The position numbers were made by a program, and so were the translations under genes. From an uncultured Bacteroidia bacterium (lineage in GTDB: Bacteria > Bacteroidota > Bacteroidia > Bacteroidales > UBA932): a DNA stretch of 64,000 bases. The notes under the pieces are model-generated. The model searched no databases. It saw only the letters and a list, made by a program, of their open reading frames with translations, and was not told the DNA's origin. The number at the start of each line of letters is the position of its first letter. Within the stretch, counting starts at the first letter, position 1. The DNA lies in NCBI GenBank assembly GCA_902782225.1, contig CACZMF010000008.1:1-64000 (forward strand). The letters run 5' to 3'. Below, in pieces: positions 1 to 8,825 of this stretch.

Positions 1-842
1 ATTTCCCCGGCCATGTCCAGAAGGGGCTGATTCAGGAAAGAAATGGTGCCGATGACGTTCCAGCCGTCCGTAGAGTTACCGCTGCGGGGATGAAAACCCC
101 GCTCTGTCTTGTAATATGCGTGATAATCTTTGACAAACCAGGGGGCGTCCTCCGGAAGCGGATCCACAACTCCGCCGGCACGCTTGTAACTGCCTGTACG
201 GTAATCCTCCGTACGCTGGGCGGCCCAGGCCTCGCGCTGCGCATCACGGGCCTCTTCGCTGTCGGTGCTGCCAAAATAGCCTTCACGCGCAACGCGGGAC
301 ATATCATACATTGTGGAAGCCACAGTCGCCTTGATGCGGGGATCCAATGCCGCAGCATTGATTGCCATCCCGCCGAAACCGCAGATGCCGATAATGCCGA
401 TGCGCTCCGGATCCACCTGGGCGCAGGTACTCAGGAAATCCACGGCAGCACAGAAATCCTCGGTATTGATGTCCGGGGAAGCCATCCTGCGGGGCTCTCC
501 GCCGCTTTCACCGGTAAATGAAGGGTCGAATGCAACAGTAAGGAAACCTCTTTCCGCCATATGCTGTGCATACAGCCCGCTTGATTGCTCCTTGACGGCA
601 CCGAAAGGACCGCTCACGGCAATTGCCGGCAGCTTTCCTTCAGCATTCTTGGGAACATACATATCGGCCGCCAGTTCAATGCCATAGCGGTTATGGAAGG
701 TCACCTTGCTGTGGTTTACTAATTCCGACTTGGGAAACGTCTTGTCCCATTCATTTGTGAGATTCAGCGTAGTCATACTCTTGTTTTGCTTGCACCCCGT
801 AAGCGCTAAGGCCAGCAGGGCTATGATTGTGATTCTTTTCAT
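1..842 (-). CDS. Alpha/beta hydrolase lipoprotein (C-terminus cut by window edge)
   Basis: The reading frame starts at ATG 842 and runs off the left edge after about 280 codons. The N-terminus is a lipoprotein signal with lipobox LALTGC (Cys17), so the protein is probably anchored in the envelope. Residues about 50-200 look like an alpha/beta hydrolase core of the dienelactone-hydrolase type. The nucleophile elbow reads GICGFGG, with Cys154 where most members have Ser. The segment FTGESGGEPRR before it fits the lid region of this family. Substrate is unknown; an esterase or acyl-hydrolase role is inferred. It is divergent from the AraC gene with 91 bp between the starts, so that regulator may control it. 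The catalytic Asp and His lie partly outside the window and were not checked. Confidence 0.8.
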   Translation of the reverse strand, partial: MKRITIIALLALALTGCKQNKSMTTLNLTNEWDKTFPKSELVNHSKVTFHNRYGIELAADMYVPKNAEGKLPAIAVSGPFGAVKEQSSGLYAQHMAERGFLTVAFDPSFTGESGGEPRRMASPDINTEDFCAAVDFLSTCAQVDPERIGIIGICGFGGMAINAAALDPRIKATVASTMYDMSRVAREGYFGSTDSEEARDAQREAWAAQRTEDYRTGSYKRAGGVVDPLPEDAPWFVKDYHAYYKTERGFHPRSGNSTDGWNVIGTISFLNQPLLDMAGE

Positions 843-846
843 GTTG

Positions 847-854
847 CAAAATTA
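847..854 (-). promoter_or_regulatory. -7 box of hydrolase promoter
   Basis: Read on the minus strand this is TAATTTTG, a match to the Bacteroidota -7 consensus TAnnTTTG. It sits 4 bp upstream of the hydrolase ATG, which would give a very short leader. No clear -33 TTTG was found at the right spacing. Confidence 0.4.
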
Positions 855-918
855 CTGCGAACGGGACAATGATTTGTACTAATAATCGCTGATTTTATAC
901 CAATTTCGCAGATTTTGC

Positions 919-926
919 TATCTTTG
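919..926 (+). promoter_or_regulatory. -7 box of AraC gene promoter
   Basis: TATCTTTG matches the Bacteroidota -7 consensus TAnnTTTG and lies 7 bp before the ATG at 934, so the transcript would be almost leaderless. The -33 element is weak. Confidence 0.45.
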
Positions 927-933
927 CAGTGAT

Positions 934-1800
934 ATGAAGAAGATTCTGAAGGTCGATAATCCCAATGTCTATGCGGAGTACGTGGGCGCACCCGTGCTGC
1001 ATCCGCAGCTGGCGCTGATCAGTTATAACGAGGTCTCCCCTTTCCGACACAGCCTGAACAATTACGGAGTATATGGCCTTTTTATCCAGCAGCAGTTCCC
1101 CAAATACCTTTCCTACGGCACCAAATCCATCATTGTCGGGGACCGTTCCATAATAGCGGTTGCCCCCGGGCAGATAGGCGGCGCAGAAGACAATGGCACC
1201 TCCATATACATTGACGGATGGGCTCTGCTCTGGTCGCCGGAGCTGCTCCGGCCGGACTACCCGTTCTTCTCCTACTTCGACACCAACTGGCTCCGGATGG
1301 AGCCGGCAGAATGGGAGCGCATCAACTTGTTGCTGGCCACGATGCGGAGTGAGATGAAGGAGAATCAAGACTCCCCTGAACTCAGGCGGATTCTGACAGG
1401 CTATCTGGAACTGATACTGTCATATTGCCAACGCATCTATCAGCGGCAGCTCACACAGAAGGAAAGCGGTGAAAGCGACATCCTCAAGCGCTTCCACCAC
1501 CTGCTGGTCGATTATTATTCCAATGGCATTCAGCACGAAAAGGGCCTTCCTACAGTTTCCTGCTGCGCGTCCGAGCTTGCCTATTCGGCCCGATACTTCG
1601 GCGACCTGATTCACCAGGCAACCGGCGGGACCGCAATCGGCTATATCCACAACTTCGTTATAGACCAGGCAAAATCTCTCCTGATGAAGGGACTCAGCGT
1701 GGGTGAAGTTGCCGATCTCCTCGGCTTTGAGTATCCCCACCATTTCAGCCGCCTGTTCAAGAAGATGACGGGGATGACGCCAAAGGAATACAAGCAATAA
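934..1800 (+). CDS. AraC family transcriptional regulator
   Basis: The 288-residue product has the two-helix-turn-helix AraC/XylS DNA-binding domain at its C-terminus (about residues 190-288). Seen there are SARYFGDLIHQATG in the first HTH, VGEVADLLGFEYPHHFSRLF in the second, and the closing FKKMTGMTPKEYKQ. The N-terminal 180 residues resemble the effector/cupin-like half of Bacteroidota AraC proteins but have no specific ligand signature. No signal peptide or membrane segment is present, so it acts in the cytoplasm. It is divergent from the alpha/beta hydrolase at 1-842, its most likely target. It converges on the end of the long minus-strand sugar operon and is probably not part of it. Confidence 0.9.
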   Translation: MKKILKVDNPNVYAEYVGAPVLHPQLALISYNEVSPFRHSLNNYGVYGLFIQQQFPKYLSYGTKSIIVGDRSIIAVAPGQIGGAEDNGTSIYIDGWALLWSPELLRPDYPFFSYFDTNWLRMEPAEWERINLLLATMRSEMKENQDSPELRRILTGYLELILSYCQRIYQRQLTQKESGESDILKRFHHLLVDYYSNGIQHEKGLPTVSCCASELAYSARYFGDLIHQATGGTAIGYIHNFVIDQAKSLLMKGLSVGEVADLLGFEYPHHFSRLFKKMTGMTPKEYKQ

Positions 1801-1825
1801 TAACTTATGGTCTCGACGGCAATGC

Positions 1826-2680
1826 TTATCTGAACTCGTAGGCGAATGACCAGTGGCAGGATGCTCCGGGAGCCATCTGCAGCGACAGATAAGGCTCCAG
1901 GCATGCCACGCGGTCATTGGCCCAGAGGACGATATGGGTCAAAAGACGGCTGCCCCTCACATGGACGGAACGGGAACCGTCTGCCATGATGAAGTCGCAG
2001 GTGGTGGGCCCGTCAGCATTATGCAGATTCCCGCAGAAAACGGCATTGGATGCTTCGACCGGGCCGTAGAAGGCTACTCCTCCCGGCACAAAGCCTGCAT
2101 TGTCATAGTCATGCCGCCAATCCCCTGCCGGCTGCCAGGGAAAAACGAAGCGGCGGGCAGGTCCTACCTGCAATCCGCCAAAAGTGATGAAATTGTGGTT
2201 GTAGAAATACCCTGAGAGCGGTTCACGGGCCTCCCAGTCAAGAGAATGAACCAGTTCCAGGCGGCCTCCTTCCAGCAGAACTATCCGCTTGCTATAGCTG
2301 TACCACCCCTTGAGCGTATGCTCATAGACAACCTCGTCATCCCTGACGTTTACCTCCCAGATACCCGGATCCACCACTTCATAAAGCCGGAACCGGTCGT
2401 ATTCCGCGCCGTCAGGCCTGCGGAGCAGCCCCACCCCCGGCTTGCAGAAAAGGCCGCCCACGGGAACGCGGGTCCAGTCCACCGTCACGAATTCCTCCGA
2501 AAGGCCGCATACACGGTCGTGCCTGAACGGGTCCTGGTGCGAGAACCATTCATCGGCAAACGCATAATCGTCCATCAAGATACGGCGGAAAATACCGGCC
2601 CGGTCGAACCGGGTACCCAAATAATACTCTCCGGGCCGGCACAGCTCCACCGTAAGTCCTTCGCAAGCCAACTTGATCAT
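1826..2680 (-). CDS. Mutarotase-like (aldose 1-epimerase fold) protein
   Basis: The start was set at ATG 2680 (MIKLACEGLTV), not the longer frame opening, because it overlaps the stop of the ROK kinase (ATGA coupling) and the extra upstream residues are shadow sequence. The 284-residue soluble protein is beta-rich and resembles galactose-mutarotase-fold proteins of Bacteroidota sugar operons, with an N-terminal CRPGEYYLGTRFDRAGIF strand region and an FYNHNFITFGG segment. No signal peptide is seen, so it would act in the cytoplasm, interconverting sugar anomers for the isomerase and kinase upstream. It is the last gene of the minus-strand operon. The family call rests on general fold resemblance, not on a strict motif. 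Confidence 0.6.
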   Translation of the reverse strand: MIKLACEGLTVELCRPGEYYLGTRFDRAGIFRRILMDDYAFADEWFSHQDPFRHDRVCGLSEEFVTVDWTRVPVGGLFCKPGVGLLRRPDGAEYDRFRLYEVVDPGIWEVNVRDDEVVYEHTLKGWYSYSKRIVLLEGGRLELVHSLDWEAREPLSGYFYNHNFITFGGLQVGPARRFVFPWQPAGDWRHDYDNAGFVPGGVAFYGPVEASNAVFCGNLHNADGPTTCDFIMADGSRSVHVRGSRLLTHIVLWANDRVACLEPYLSLQMAPGASCHWSFAYEFR

Positions 2681-3453
2681 AGCAGGGTCTTCAATCCGTT
2701 GAACGTAGCGTTGCCTATGTCCTGGACCGGGCCCGCATACTGCAGCGAATCCACATTCCGAAGCCCTTCTTCCACTGTTTTCGCCAGAAGGAAATATGAC
2801 CGGGAAATCTGCCCGCCGAACAGCAGGCATTGAATACCGTACTCCTTCAGAATCGGGGCAATACAGGAAGCAAGGATGGTGCCCCGGTCAGCGAAGCGCT
2901 CCAGCGCCGCGCGGTCGCCTTCGCCGGCCCGCTGTGCCAGCTCTTTCACCGTAAGACCCTGATATCCACGCAGGAAACCCCGCTTCGACACATAGTCCTC
3001 CAGGATTCCGCCTCCGAAAGGCAGATTGTAGACAGGCACCAGCGGAGACCCAAGCTCGTTCATCAGCAGGTGTCCCTCCAGACTCATGGAAAAGCCCAGG
3101 CCCGTACCCAGCGTCACCAGCGCCACCCTTTCATAAGCTTTGCCTGCACCTGAAGCCATCTCACCCAAGAGCATCGCGTTGACGTCGTGAATGAAGCGGT
3201 ATTCCCGGTTCCCGCCTATGATTACGGCAAAGCACTCACCGTACACCGCGGCAAACTTATGCTTCATCAGGAAGATGCCATGCTCGTAGTCAAAAGGCCC
3301 CGGGATGGCGACGGCAGCCTTTTCCGCATCGGCGAGCGCTTCCTTCAGCGAGTTTGCGATGTCTTCCCGGGAGCCGTCGCTGTCTATGGGAATCTCACGG
3401 CCGTCCGAGCACTTGATGAAGGTGCCGCCGACGTCAAGCAGGATCGTTTTCAT
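2677..3453 (-). CDS. ROK family sugar kinase
   Basis: Start chosen at ATG 3453 (MKTILLDVGGTFIKCSDG); the 19 extra residues of the longer frame overlap the upstream gene and lack family similarity. The N-terminal DVGGTFIK is the phosphate-binding motif of the ASKHA/ROK kinases, and TLGTGLGFSMSLEG is the second glycine-rich motif. The usual ROK zinc-binding CxCGxxGC is absent, as in some sugar kinases of this superfamily. At 258 residues it is a little shorter than typical (about 300). It probably phosphorylates the ketose or aldose released by the neighbouring permease and isomerase; the sugar cannot be named. It overlaps both neighbours by a few bases, a sign of translational coupling. Confidence 0.8.
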   Translation of the reverse strand: MKTILLDVGGTFIKCSDGREIPIDSDGSREDIANSLKEALADAEKAAVAIPGPFDYEHGIFLMKHKFAAVYGECFAVIIGGNREYRFIHDVNAMLLGEMASGAGKAYERVALVTLGTGLGFSMSLEGHLLMNELGSPLVPVYNLPFGGGILEDYVSKRGFLRGYQGLTVKELAQRAGEGDRAALERFADRGTILASCIAPILKEYGIQCLLFGGQISRSYFLLAKTVEEGLRNVDSLQYAGPVQDIGNATFNGLKTLL

Positions 3454-5305
3454 AGCCGTCGCGAAGGCAGGTCTTGTGGACACGTATGGGCTCCTTGCCC
3501 AGGTTCTCAATCACATATCTGCCCATGGACGCGGGCACGCACGCGATTTCCATGAAGTCCAGGTCGAAAAAGCGCTCCGGATGCCCGACGCTGCGGATGC
3601 GCACGCGGTCGCCGTCCACAAGGGTCAGCACATGGAACTTCTCTCCTCTGGTGTCCTGCTCGCAGATGCTGTCGAACTCCAGCCGTCGCAGGGAGATGTA
3701 CATCTGCGGATTTTCGCCAAGAATATACTCCTTCCACCCTTCGCCCTCACAGTCAAGGCGCGGCTTCTGGACGATGTATTCCGGACTGTCAGGGTCGTGG
3801 ATCACGCTGTGGCGGCGGTCCTGACGCACGTTCAACTCGCCCAGGTGCGTATGGATAGGACGCTGCTTGCCGTCGAAATCCAGGCGCAGGTAGTCGTACA
3901 TCTTGTAGGTGTATGAACCTATGGTCAGCGAGCCGATTTCGAGGATCACCTGGTTGCGGCCGCTGGAATGGATGGTGCCGGCGGGCAGCATCACCTGAAG
4001 ACCGGGGACGGACTCCTCATAGCTCACATACTTCATGTAGTCGCAAGGGTCGTGCTGCGTGTCTGCGGCCTCTATCTCCTTGAAGAACTGAGGGATGTCC
4101 GCATCGTCGCGGAAGCCGATGAAGGTTTTGGCCTCATGGCCGGTGATGACTACATAATAACTCTCGTCCTGCCGGCCGAACTCATTGTAGTTCTCCACGT
4201 TGTATTTTCCGCCGGAGTGACACTGGATGCTCATGTTGCCGGTGCTGTGGTAGCTGTCGTCCCAGTTGAAGCGTATGGGGAAATAACCCTTGTATTTCTT
4301 CACGCAGGTCTCCCCCATCAGACTGACGCCCTCCTTGTGGACGAACGAGCAATAGTTGATGTCCAGCATCTCCGTGCCGGCCTCCACCAGCACGCTCACC
4401 TCCATGGGGATGAAGTCGAACACCCAGGCTGCGTTGCGCATCTGTTCCGGAAGCTTGCGCAGTTTCTTCATGTAGCTGCCGCCCCACACTCCTTCCAGAT
4501 AGCAGGGCTTGGCCCGGAAGGGATACTTCACCAGCTGGGCACAGATGTCGGCAAAAGTGCTGAACGGCATCATTTGCAGGTTGTTACGGTCGTTGTCCAG
4601 GAAGTACCAGTCCAGCTGCCCGCTTGCAAACAGGTCCTTCCGCAGCTGGACGGCGTTCTCGAAGTCGCAATAGTAGCAGCGGCGTATGGTGCGGTTGATG
4701 ATGCCAGTGTGCTTCTTGCCCAGGTTGGAGTATTCCCCTGCGCGTATGCGCAGCATGCTGTTCATAGGGGTGATGTCGAACCAGCATTTTACGTCGTAAA
4801 GCGGGCGGAATTCCTTGACCAGGGAGCCGTAGCCATAGACGACCACCAGCGTTCCGGGGGCCTTCAGGGCGGGAATCTCCTTCTTGAATGCCTCCACCTT
4901 GGCAGGATCCATCAAGCCGATGTATCCTCCGTGATACACCTTTCCGTAAAGGAGCGTAGGATCTATCTTTTTGTCCCATATAAGGAGCGGATCGATGATG
5001 GCATCTATCTCCTCGCCGCTCTTGAATGTGCGCTTGGAGCTGTCCACGAACTCAATCTTGAAGCCGAATACGTCGCACTCACGGGCGAGCAGGCTCACCA
5101 GGAGATCCCATTTCGTGGTGGTGTAGCCGTCAAAGGCCACGATTGCGCCTTCCTCCCGTACTATGGGCGCTATAGCGGTAATGAAGGCTTTGGCAACTTT
5201 CTGGTTGCCGCCGCCTACGATGGATTCAACCGTCTTTTGAGATAGTTCCGGCCTGTTCACGGGCTTGGGGTCGTGAAAGGGGAACGGGTTGTACATGAAA
5301 CTCAT
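3434..5305 (-). CDS. Class I mannose-6-phosphate isomerase-like cupin protein
   Basis: This 623-residue protein has its cupin metal site near residues 360-375 (IQCHSGG followed by GRQDESYYV) and a second phosphomannose-isomerase hallmark, LPAGTIHSSG, near residue 440. The N-terminal 250 residues (for example AIVAFDGYTTTKWDLLVSLL and LVVVYGYGSL) resemble a nucleotide-kinase-like domain but lack a Walker A lysine motif. It is about twice the length of a simple type I isomerase. Cytoplasmic, with no signal peptide. It lies between an isomerase and a ROK kinase, so aldose-ketose phosphate interconversion is likely but the sugar is unknown. The start could also be Met4. Its end overlaps the ROK gene by 20 bp. 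Confidence 0.65.
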   Translation of the reverse strand: MSFMYNPFPFHDPKPVNRPELSQKTVESIVGGGNQKVAKAFITAIAPIVREEGAIVAFDGYTTTKWDLLVSLLARECDVFGFKIEFVDSSKRTFKSGEEIDAIIDPLLIWDKKIDPTLLYGKVYHGGYIGLMDPAKVEAFKKEIPALKAPGTLVVVYGYGSLVKEFRPLYDVKCWFDITPMNSMLRIRAGEYSNLGKKHTGIINRTIRRCYYCDFENAVQLRKDLFASGQLDWYFLDNDRNNLQMMPFSTFADICAQLVKYPFRAKPCYLEGVWGGSYMKKLRKLPEQMRNAAWVFDFIPMEVSVLVEAGTEMLDINYCSFVHKEGVSLMGETCVKKYKGYFPIRFNWDDSYHSTGNMSIQCHSGGKYNVENYNEFGRQDESYYVVITGHEAKTFIGFRDDADIPQFFKEIEAADTQHDPCDYMKYVSYEESVPGLQVMLPAGTIHSSGRNQVILEIGSLTIGSYTYKMYDYLRLDFDGKQRPIHTHLGELNVRQDRRHSVIHDPDSPEYIVQKPRLDCEGEGWKEYILGENPQMYISLRRLEFDSICEQDTRGEKFHVLTLVDGDRVRIRSVGHPERFFDLDFMEIACVPASMGRYVIENLGKEPIRVHKTCLRDGYENDPA

Positions 5306-5311
5306 AACGTG

Positions 5312-6775
5312 CTACTTGATATTATAAAATTCGAATCCCATCATTTCGGCAAAGGCTTCCAGCTGCGGGCGCCAGTCGCCGTCCACGATTGCGTAGTGCT
5401 GGGTGGCACCGATATTCAAGACCTTCTCCCAAAGCTCCTTTGCGGGGACGACTGGACGGAAGATAGTGTGGCTGTAGGTTGCCAGCAGGTGCTTCTTCGC
5501 ACTCTGGGGGGTGTCCTTTTCTGAGAGGCTCTCGGCCATGAAGGCGATGAGCTTGTATTTGCCGTCCTGTTCGTAGAGGCCGGCTACCGTCTTCATTCCG
5601 GGAGAGAAACGATACCAGGCAAACGGGGCTCCTGCATACTTCCAGGAGGTTTTTGCAAAGCGTACGTCGCGGGAAATAATCACATTGTCCTGCCAGGCCG
5701 GGTCATTATGGTCGTTAGGGCCGGCGTGGCCTCCGGCAAAGGTGCCGAAGTCATCCTCGATGTGGAACGGTTCTATGAAGTTGACGTTCCTGCCGCTCAG
5801 GAGCTTCAGGATATAGGTGATAAGCCCTGCGCCGATATCGGCCTCCGGCACCAGCACGCTCACATTCTCGTTGAACCACTGCGGATAGAATCCCGCGCGG
5901 CAGCCTGCAGTACGGAAGGTGGCCTGGTCGATGTCGTTATAGACATAGCAGTCCACATCGTTCTTTTCGGCCAGCTTCTTTATGCCGAGTGTCGCCCTGA
6001 CGCAGCCGATGAACTTGTCGTACTCCACGTCGTCCATCATCTTGTACCTGGAGGTGAGCTCATCGGCATAGGCCTTCACTTCCTCGTCCGTAAGATTCTC
6101 AATCTCAGCGCCATAGTCGGAGTACGGAAGGTAATGGATTTCCGGCCCGATCTTAGTGAAGAGGTCGTAGTTGTCGATGTAGGTGCTCCACATCGCCTCG
6201 TTCATATTGGCCATCAGGCCCACGTTGGAATGGCGAAGGATGCTGCGGACGCGTGCGGCCCCGGCGAAGACCCTGACCTTCTCCGTTATCTGCTCGCGCG
6301 TGCCCATAATAGTCTTTACATTCTTGCGGCCGGTCCTGACAACGTCGCCCGAGCCTTCCAGCGAGCCGACCAGCGTGCCTGCGCAGAGGTAATCCACAAA
6401 ATCGTCCTCGTCCAGGGTGGTCTCGAAAGTCATCCGGGGCTTGGCGACATTGCAGAAGAGAATCGGAATCTCCGGGCAGTCGCGAAGGAACCTGATCCAG
6501 GCGAAATCCTCGCTCCAGGAAAGGAACTCGGCGTAGATGAAGTCCACTTTCTGCGCGAAGAACAGGTCGATGGCCTTTTCGGCGTCTTCACGTTCATACA
6601 CTATGCCGGGATCCACCAGGTCCATAAAGTCCATAGTGGCCTTTATTTCCTTCACGGCCGCATCTTTTCGCTCTCCATATGTCCCCCGCCTGGGGCCGCT
6701 GAGGTTCTTGAAGCGGGGTGATGCTATCAGCAGCAGGCCGGCACGCGGCCTGCGTAGTTTGTCAGTGCGTTTCAT
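5312..6775 (-). CDS. L-fucose/L-arabinose isomerase superfamily protein
   Basis: The 487-residue cytoplasmic protein has the layout of the fucose/arabinose isomerase superfamily: an N-terminal Rossmann-like half (AGLLLIASPRFKNLSGPRRG, then FIYAEFLSWSEDFAWIRFL) and a C-terminal half with a GGHAGPNDHNDP segment that may carry a metal-binding His. The neighbours (MFS permease upstream, ROK kinase and cupin isomerase downstream) fit an aldose-to-ketose step in catabolism of a deoxy- or pentose sugar. It is too diverged to be assigned as FucI or AraA by eye. Its first codons overlap the permease gene by 14 bp and it ends 6 bp before the cupin gene, so the genes are co-transcribed. Confidence 0.7.
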   Translation of the reverse strand: MKRTDKLRRPRAGLLLIASPRFKNLSGPRRGTYGERKDAAVKEIKATMDFMDLVDPGIVYEREDAEKAIDLFFAQKVDFIYAEFLSWSEDFAWIRFLRDCPEIPILFCNVAKPRMTFETTLDEDDFVDYLCAGTLVGSLEGSGDVVRTGRKNVKTIMGTREQITEKVRVFAGAARVRSILRHSNVGLMANMNEAMWSTYIDNYDLFTKIGPEIHYLPYSDYGAEIENLTDEEVKAYADELTSRYKMMDDVEYDKFIGCVRATLGIKKLAEKNDVDCYVYNDIDQATFRTAGCRAGFYPQWFNENVSVLVPEADIGAGLITYILKLLSGRNVNFIEPFHIEDDFGTFAGGHAGPNDHNDPAWQDNVIISRDVRFAKTSWKYAGAPFAWYRFSPGMKTVAGLYEQDGKYKLIAFMAESLSEKDTPQSAKKHLLATYSHTIFRPVVPAKELWEKVLNIGATQHYAIVDGDWRPQLEAFAEMMGFEFYNIK

Positions 6776-8003
6776 ATAGTTTCTTTTTGTCTTTATTGTA
6801 GTGTTTGATGCTTACCCACAGGCAAGCCAGACCGCAGACCAGCCAGATGGCGCCGAGGATCGGGAATGTAGCGTTGAGGCTTCCTGTAGATTCCTTTATC
6901 AGCGCCAGCACGTAAGGAGCCGTGGCGCCCACGGCAAAACCGGTCATGATCATCGCGCTGGAGCAGCTGGCGTGCAGATGTTCAGGCGTGACGTCATAGA
7001 GGACGGCATATATGTTGGCGTCGAAGAAGGCCCGGAAAAAGCCCCATCCGGCAAAGCACAGGTAGAGCAGCCAGATGTTACGCGCCGTGCCCATAAACGG
7101 CAGGAAGGCCGCCCCCAGGATGAGGCCCACTCCTTGGATGACCATACGCTTCTTCGGGTCCTTGGCTGCCCACTTGTCACTGAGCGTGCCTGCCAGGAGC
7201 ACGCCGGCAAATGCGGCCACATAGGTCCACAGCATCGAATGGAGCCCGGCCTGGGCGCCCGTCTGCCCGAAGTTCTCCTGAAGGAAGGTCGGGACCCAGG
7301 TCATATATCCGGTGATCACGAAGATGAATCCGCAGAAGCCAATCGTGACCATCAGTGCCGTCGGGGTGGTGAACACCGTCCGGAATCCGTCCAGGATGCT
7401 GATCTTCTTCGGTTCCGGCTTCACAGAAGTACCTTCAGCCGGACTGTCCTTCAAGCGCAGGGCCATGACCAGGGCCCAGACCACACCGGCGCCGCCGAAG
7501 ATGTAGAAAGCGTACTTCCAGCCCAGATGGTCTCCGATATAACCGGCAAGCCATCCGGCCAGTATGACGCCCACGTAGTAGGAAGTCTGATGGATGGACA
7601 TGGCCCGGGCACGGGTGTCCGAATGGTACTGGCCAAGCAGCGAATAGTTGGCAGGCCCGAAGAAGGCTTCGCCGCCGCCGGTGGCTATCGAACGGGTGAG
7701 GATGAGCAGGAACACTCCATTAGCAAGGCCCGTCAGCATAGTGGCCAGACTCCAGAACAGAATGCTCAGGGTGCACACCCATTTGCGGCTGAAACGGTCG
7801 CCCACCCAGCCGCCCAGCGGCACCATGACGGCATAGAACAGGTTGAAGAAGACAGCTATCAGGCTCACGGACGAATCGGTGAGCCCCAGGCTGTCACGGA
7901 TCAAGGGCAGCACGGAGTTGAAAACCTGACGGTCGCCCTGATTGAGGAGATATGCTACCCAAAGCAGCAGGAGGACCTCCCATTTGTACCATTTGTTTTT
8001 CAT
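6762..8003 (-). CDS. MFS sugar permease
   Basis: The 413-residue protein has about 12 hydrophobic segments and the MFS signature GGWVGDRFSRKW between segments 2 and 3. The N-terminus (NQGDRQVFNSVLPLI) resembles the anion/hexuronate and sugar:cation symporter branch. It sits in the inner membrane and probably imports the mono- or oligosaccharide released by the surface enzymes of the same operon. It is 21 bp downstream of the EEP gene and overlaps the isomerase by 14 bp. Specificity cannot be read from the sequence; phosphorylated or uronic sugars are possible. Confidence 0.85.
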   Translation of the reverse strand: MKNKWYKWEVLLLLWVAYLLNQGDRQVFNSVLPLIRDSLGLTDSSVSLIAVFFNLFYAVMVPLGGWVGDRFSRKWVCTLSILFWSLATMLTGLANGVFLLILTRSIATGGGEAFFGPANYSLLGQYHSDTRARAMSIHQTSYYVGVILAGWLAGYIGDHLGWKYAFYIFGGAGVVWALVMALRLKDSPAEGTSVKPEPKKISILDGFRTVFTTPTALMVTIGFCGFIFVITGYMTWVPTFLQENFGQTGAQAGLHSMLWTYVAAFAGVLLAGTLSDKWAAKDPKKRMVIQGVGLILGAAFLPFMGTARNIWLLYLCFAGWGFFRAFFDANIYAVLYDVTPEHLHASCSSAMIMTGFAVGATAPYVLALIKESTGSLNATFPILGAIWLVCGLACLWVSIKHYNKDKKKLYETH

Positions 8004-8024
8004 GCCAAGGCTATTAACAATTGA

Positions 8025-8813
8025 TTAGTCTATCTTGAAGTCGGCGTACACGGGCAGGTGGTCCGAAGCGTAGTAGCCGTCGTACAGGCGGTCATTGCAC
8101 ATGTACAACAGAGGGGTGGCGTTCCGGTAGTAAACATAGTCCAAATGATTCTGGTGCGTGTACATATTGCGTTCAAGGTTGAATCCGTTGAAGGTGCAGT
8201 AAGGGCCATACTTGAGGCATTCGCTGTAGTAGGCGTCGCTCCACCACTGGCGGTACACTACCGTTGCCGGGTCCGACGGCTGTGCGTTCATGTCGCCGAC
8301 GAAGAACGAAGGGAGACCGGCCGTGTTGTACATCTGCTCCATCTGCTTGTACTGTGGTGCGTACTGTACCCTGGCATCGGCATCCAGGCATCCGTGAGTC
8401 ACCATCACGAATATCCTGGTGCCGGTTTTGCCGTTTGTGAGCACTGCGCAGCAGCCTCCGCGCTTCTTGGTGCCGTCGTTTACCGTCATGGCGGACGGGT
8501 TTGAGCCCAGCCAGAAGTAGTGCCAGTCGCTCAGGGTGAACATGTCCTTGCGGTAGGCAAGGCCCATGGACTCGCCGCTGCTGGAGCCATTTCCGGACGA
8601 TACGTTCGGGTTGAAATACCTTATCGTATACGTGTCGGCAAGCTGCTCACTGAGGTAGGTCTTGATGGCGTCACTGCATTCGTTCAGGCCGAATACGTCG
8701 AAGGCGTTGTCGCGTATGGATCTCACCACCCTGGTCTTGCGGTTGTCCCAGTTGTTCTGCTCATCCTCCTCGGTAGTGATGTAGCGGACGTTGTAGCTAC
8801 CCACGCGCACCAC
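8025..8813 (-). CDS. EEP-superfamily phosphoesterase domain, probably part of the upstream ORF
   Basis: This 262-codon frame carries every catalytic block of the endonuclease/exonuclease/phosphatase superfamily: VGSYNVRY, GLNEC, VTHGCL, VGDMNAQP, LDYVYY and ASDHLPVYADF. It lacks a signal peptide and an ATG start; the first usable codons are GTG at 8813 and 8810, directly before the catalytic core. It is in the same frame as the lipoprotein ending at 8826, separated only by one TGA and four sense codons. The DUF6259-like gene of the same operon has an equivalent EEP domain fused at its C-terminus. The natural product may therefore be a lipoprotein-EEP fusion interrupted by a nonsense mutation, a sequencing error or a read-through stop. 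The enzyme should hydrolyse a phosphodiester or phosphomonoester; the substrate is unknown. Confidence 0.8.
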   Translation of the reverse strand: MVRVGSYNVRYITTEEDEQNNWDNRKTRVVRSIRDNAFDVFGLNECSDAIKTYLSEQLADTYTIRYFNPNVSSGNGSSSGESMGLAYRKDMFTLSDWHYFWLGSNPSAMTVNDGTKKRGGCCAVLTNGKTGTRIFVMVTHGCLDADARVQYAPQYKQMEQMYNTAGLPSFFVGDMNAQPSDPATVVYRQWWSDAYYSECLKYGPYCTFNGFNLERNMYTHQNHLDYVYYRNATPLLYMCNDRLYDGYYASDHLPVYADFKID

Positions 8814-8825
8814 CTCGTCGTCACT

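Noticed and set aside
2681-2830. Longer N-terminus for the mutarotase-like gene
   Set aside because: The extra 50 residues lie within the ROK gene and have no fold-like character; ATG 2680 overlaps the ROK stop as expected for coupled genes.
3968-5245. Plus-strand 425-codon open frame antisense to the cupin isomerase gene
   Set aside because: It has no family motif, unnatural composition rich in Val, His and Ala, and lies wholly inside a well-supported gene; it is a GC-driven shadow.
6801-8024. Plus-strand 407-codon frame opposite the MFS permease
   Set aside because: Composition is dominated by Gly, Arg, His and Gln with no hydrophobic core; the opposite strand has a clear transporter.
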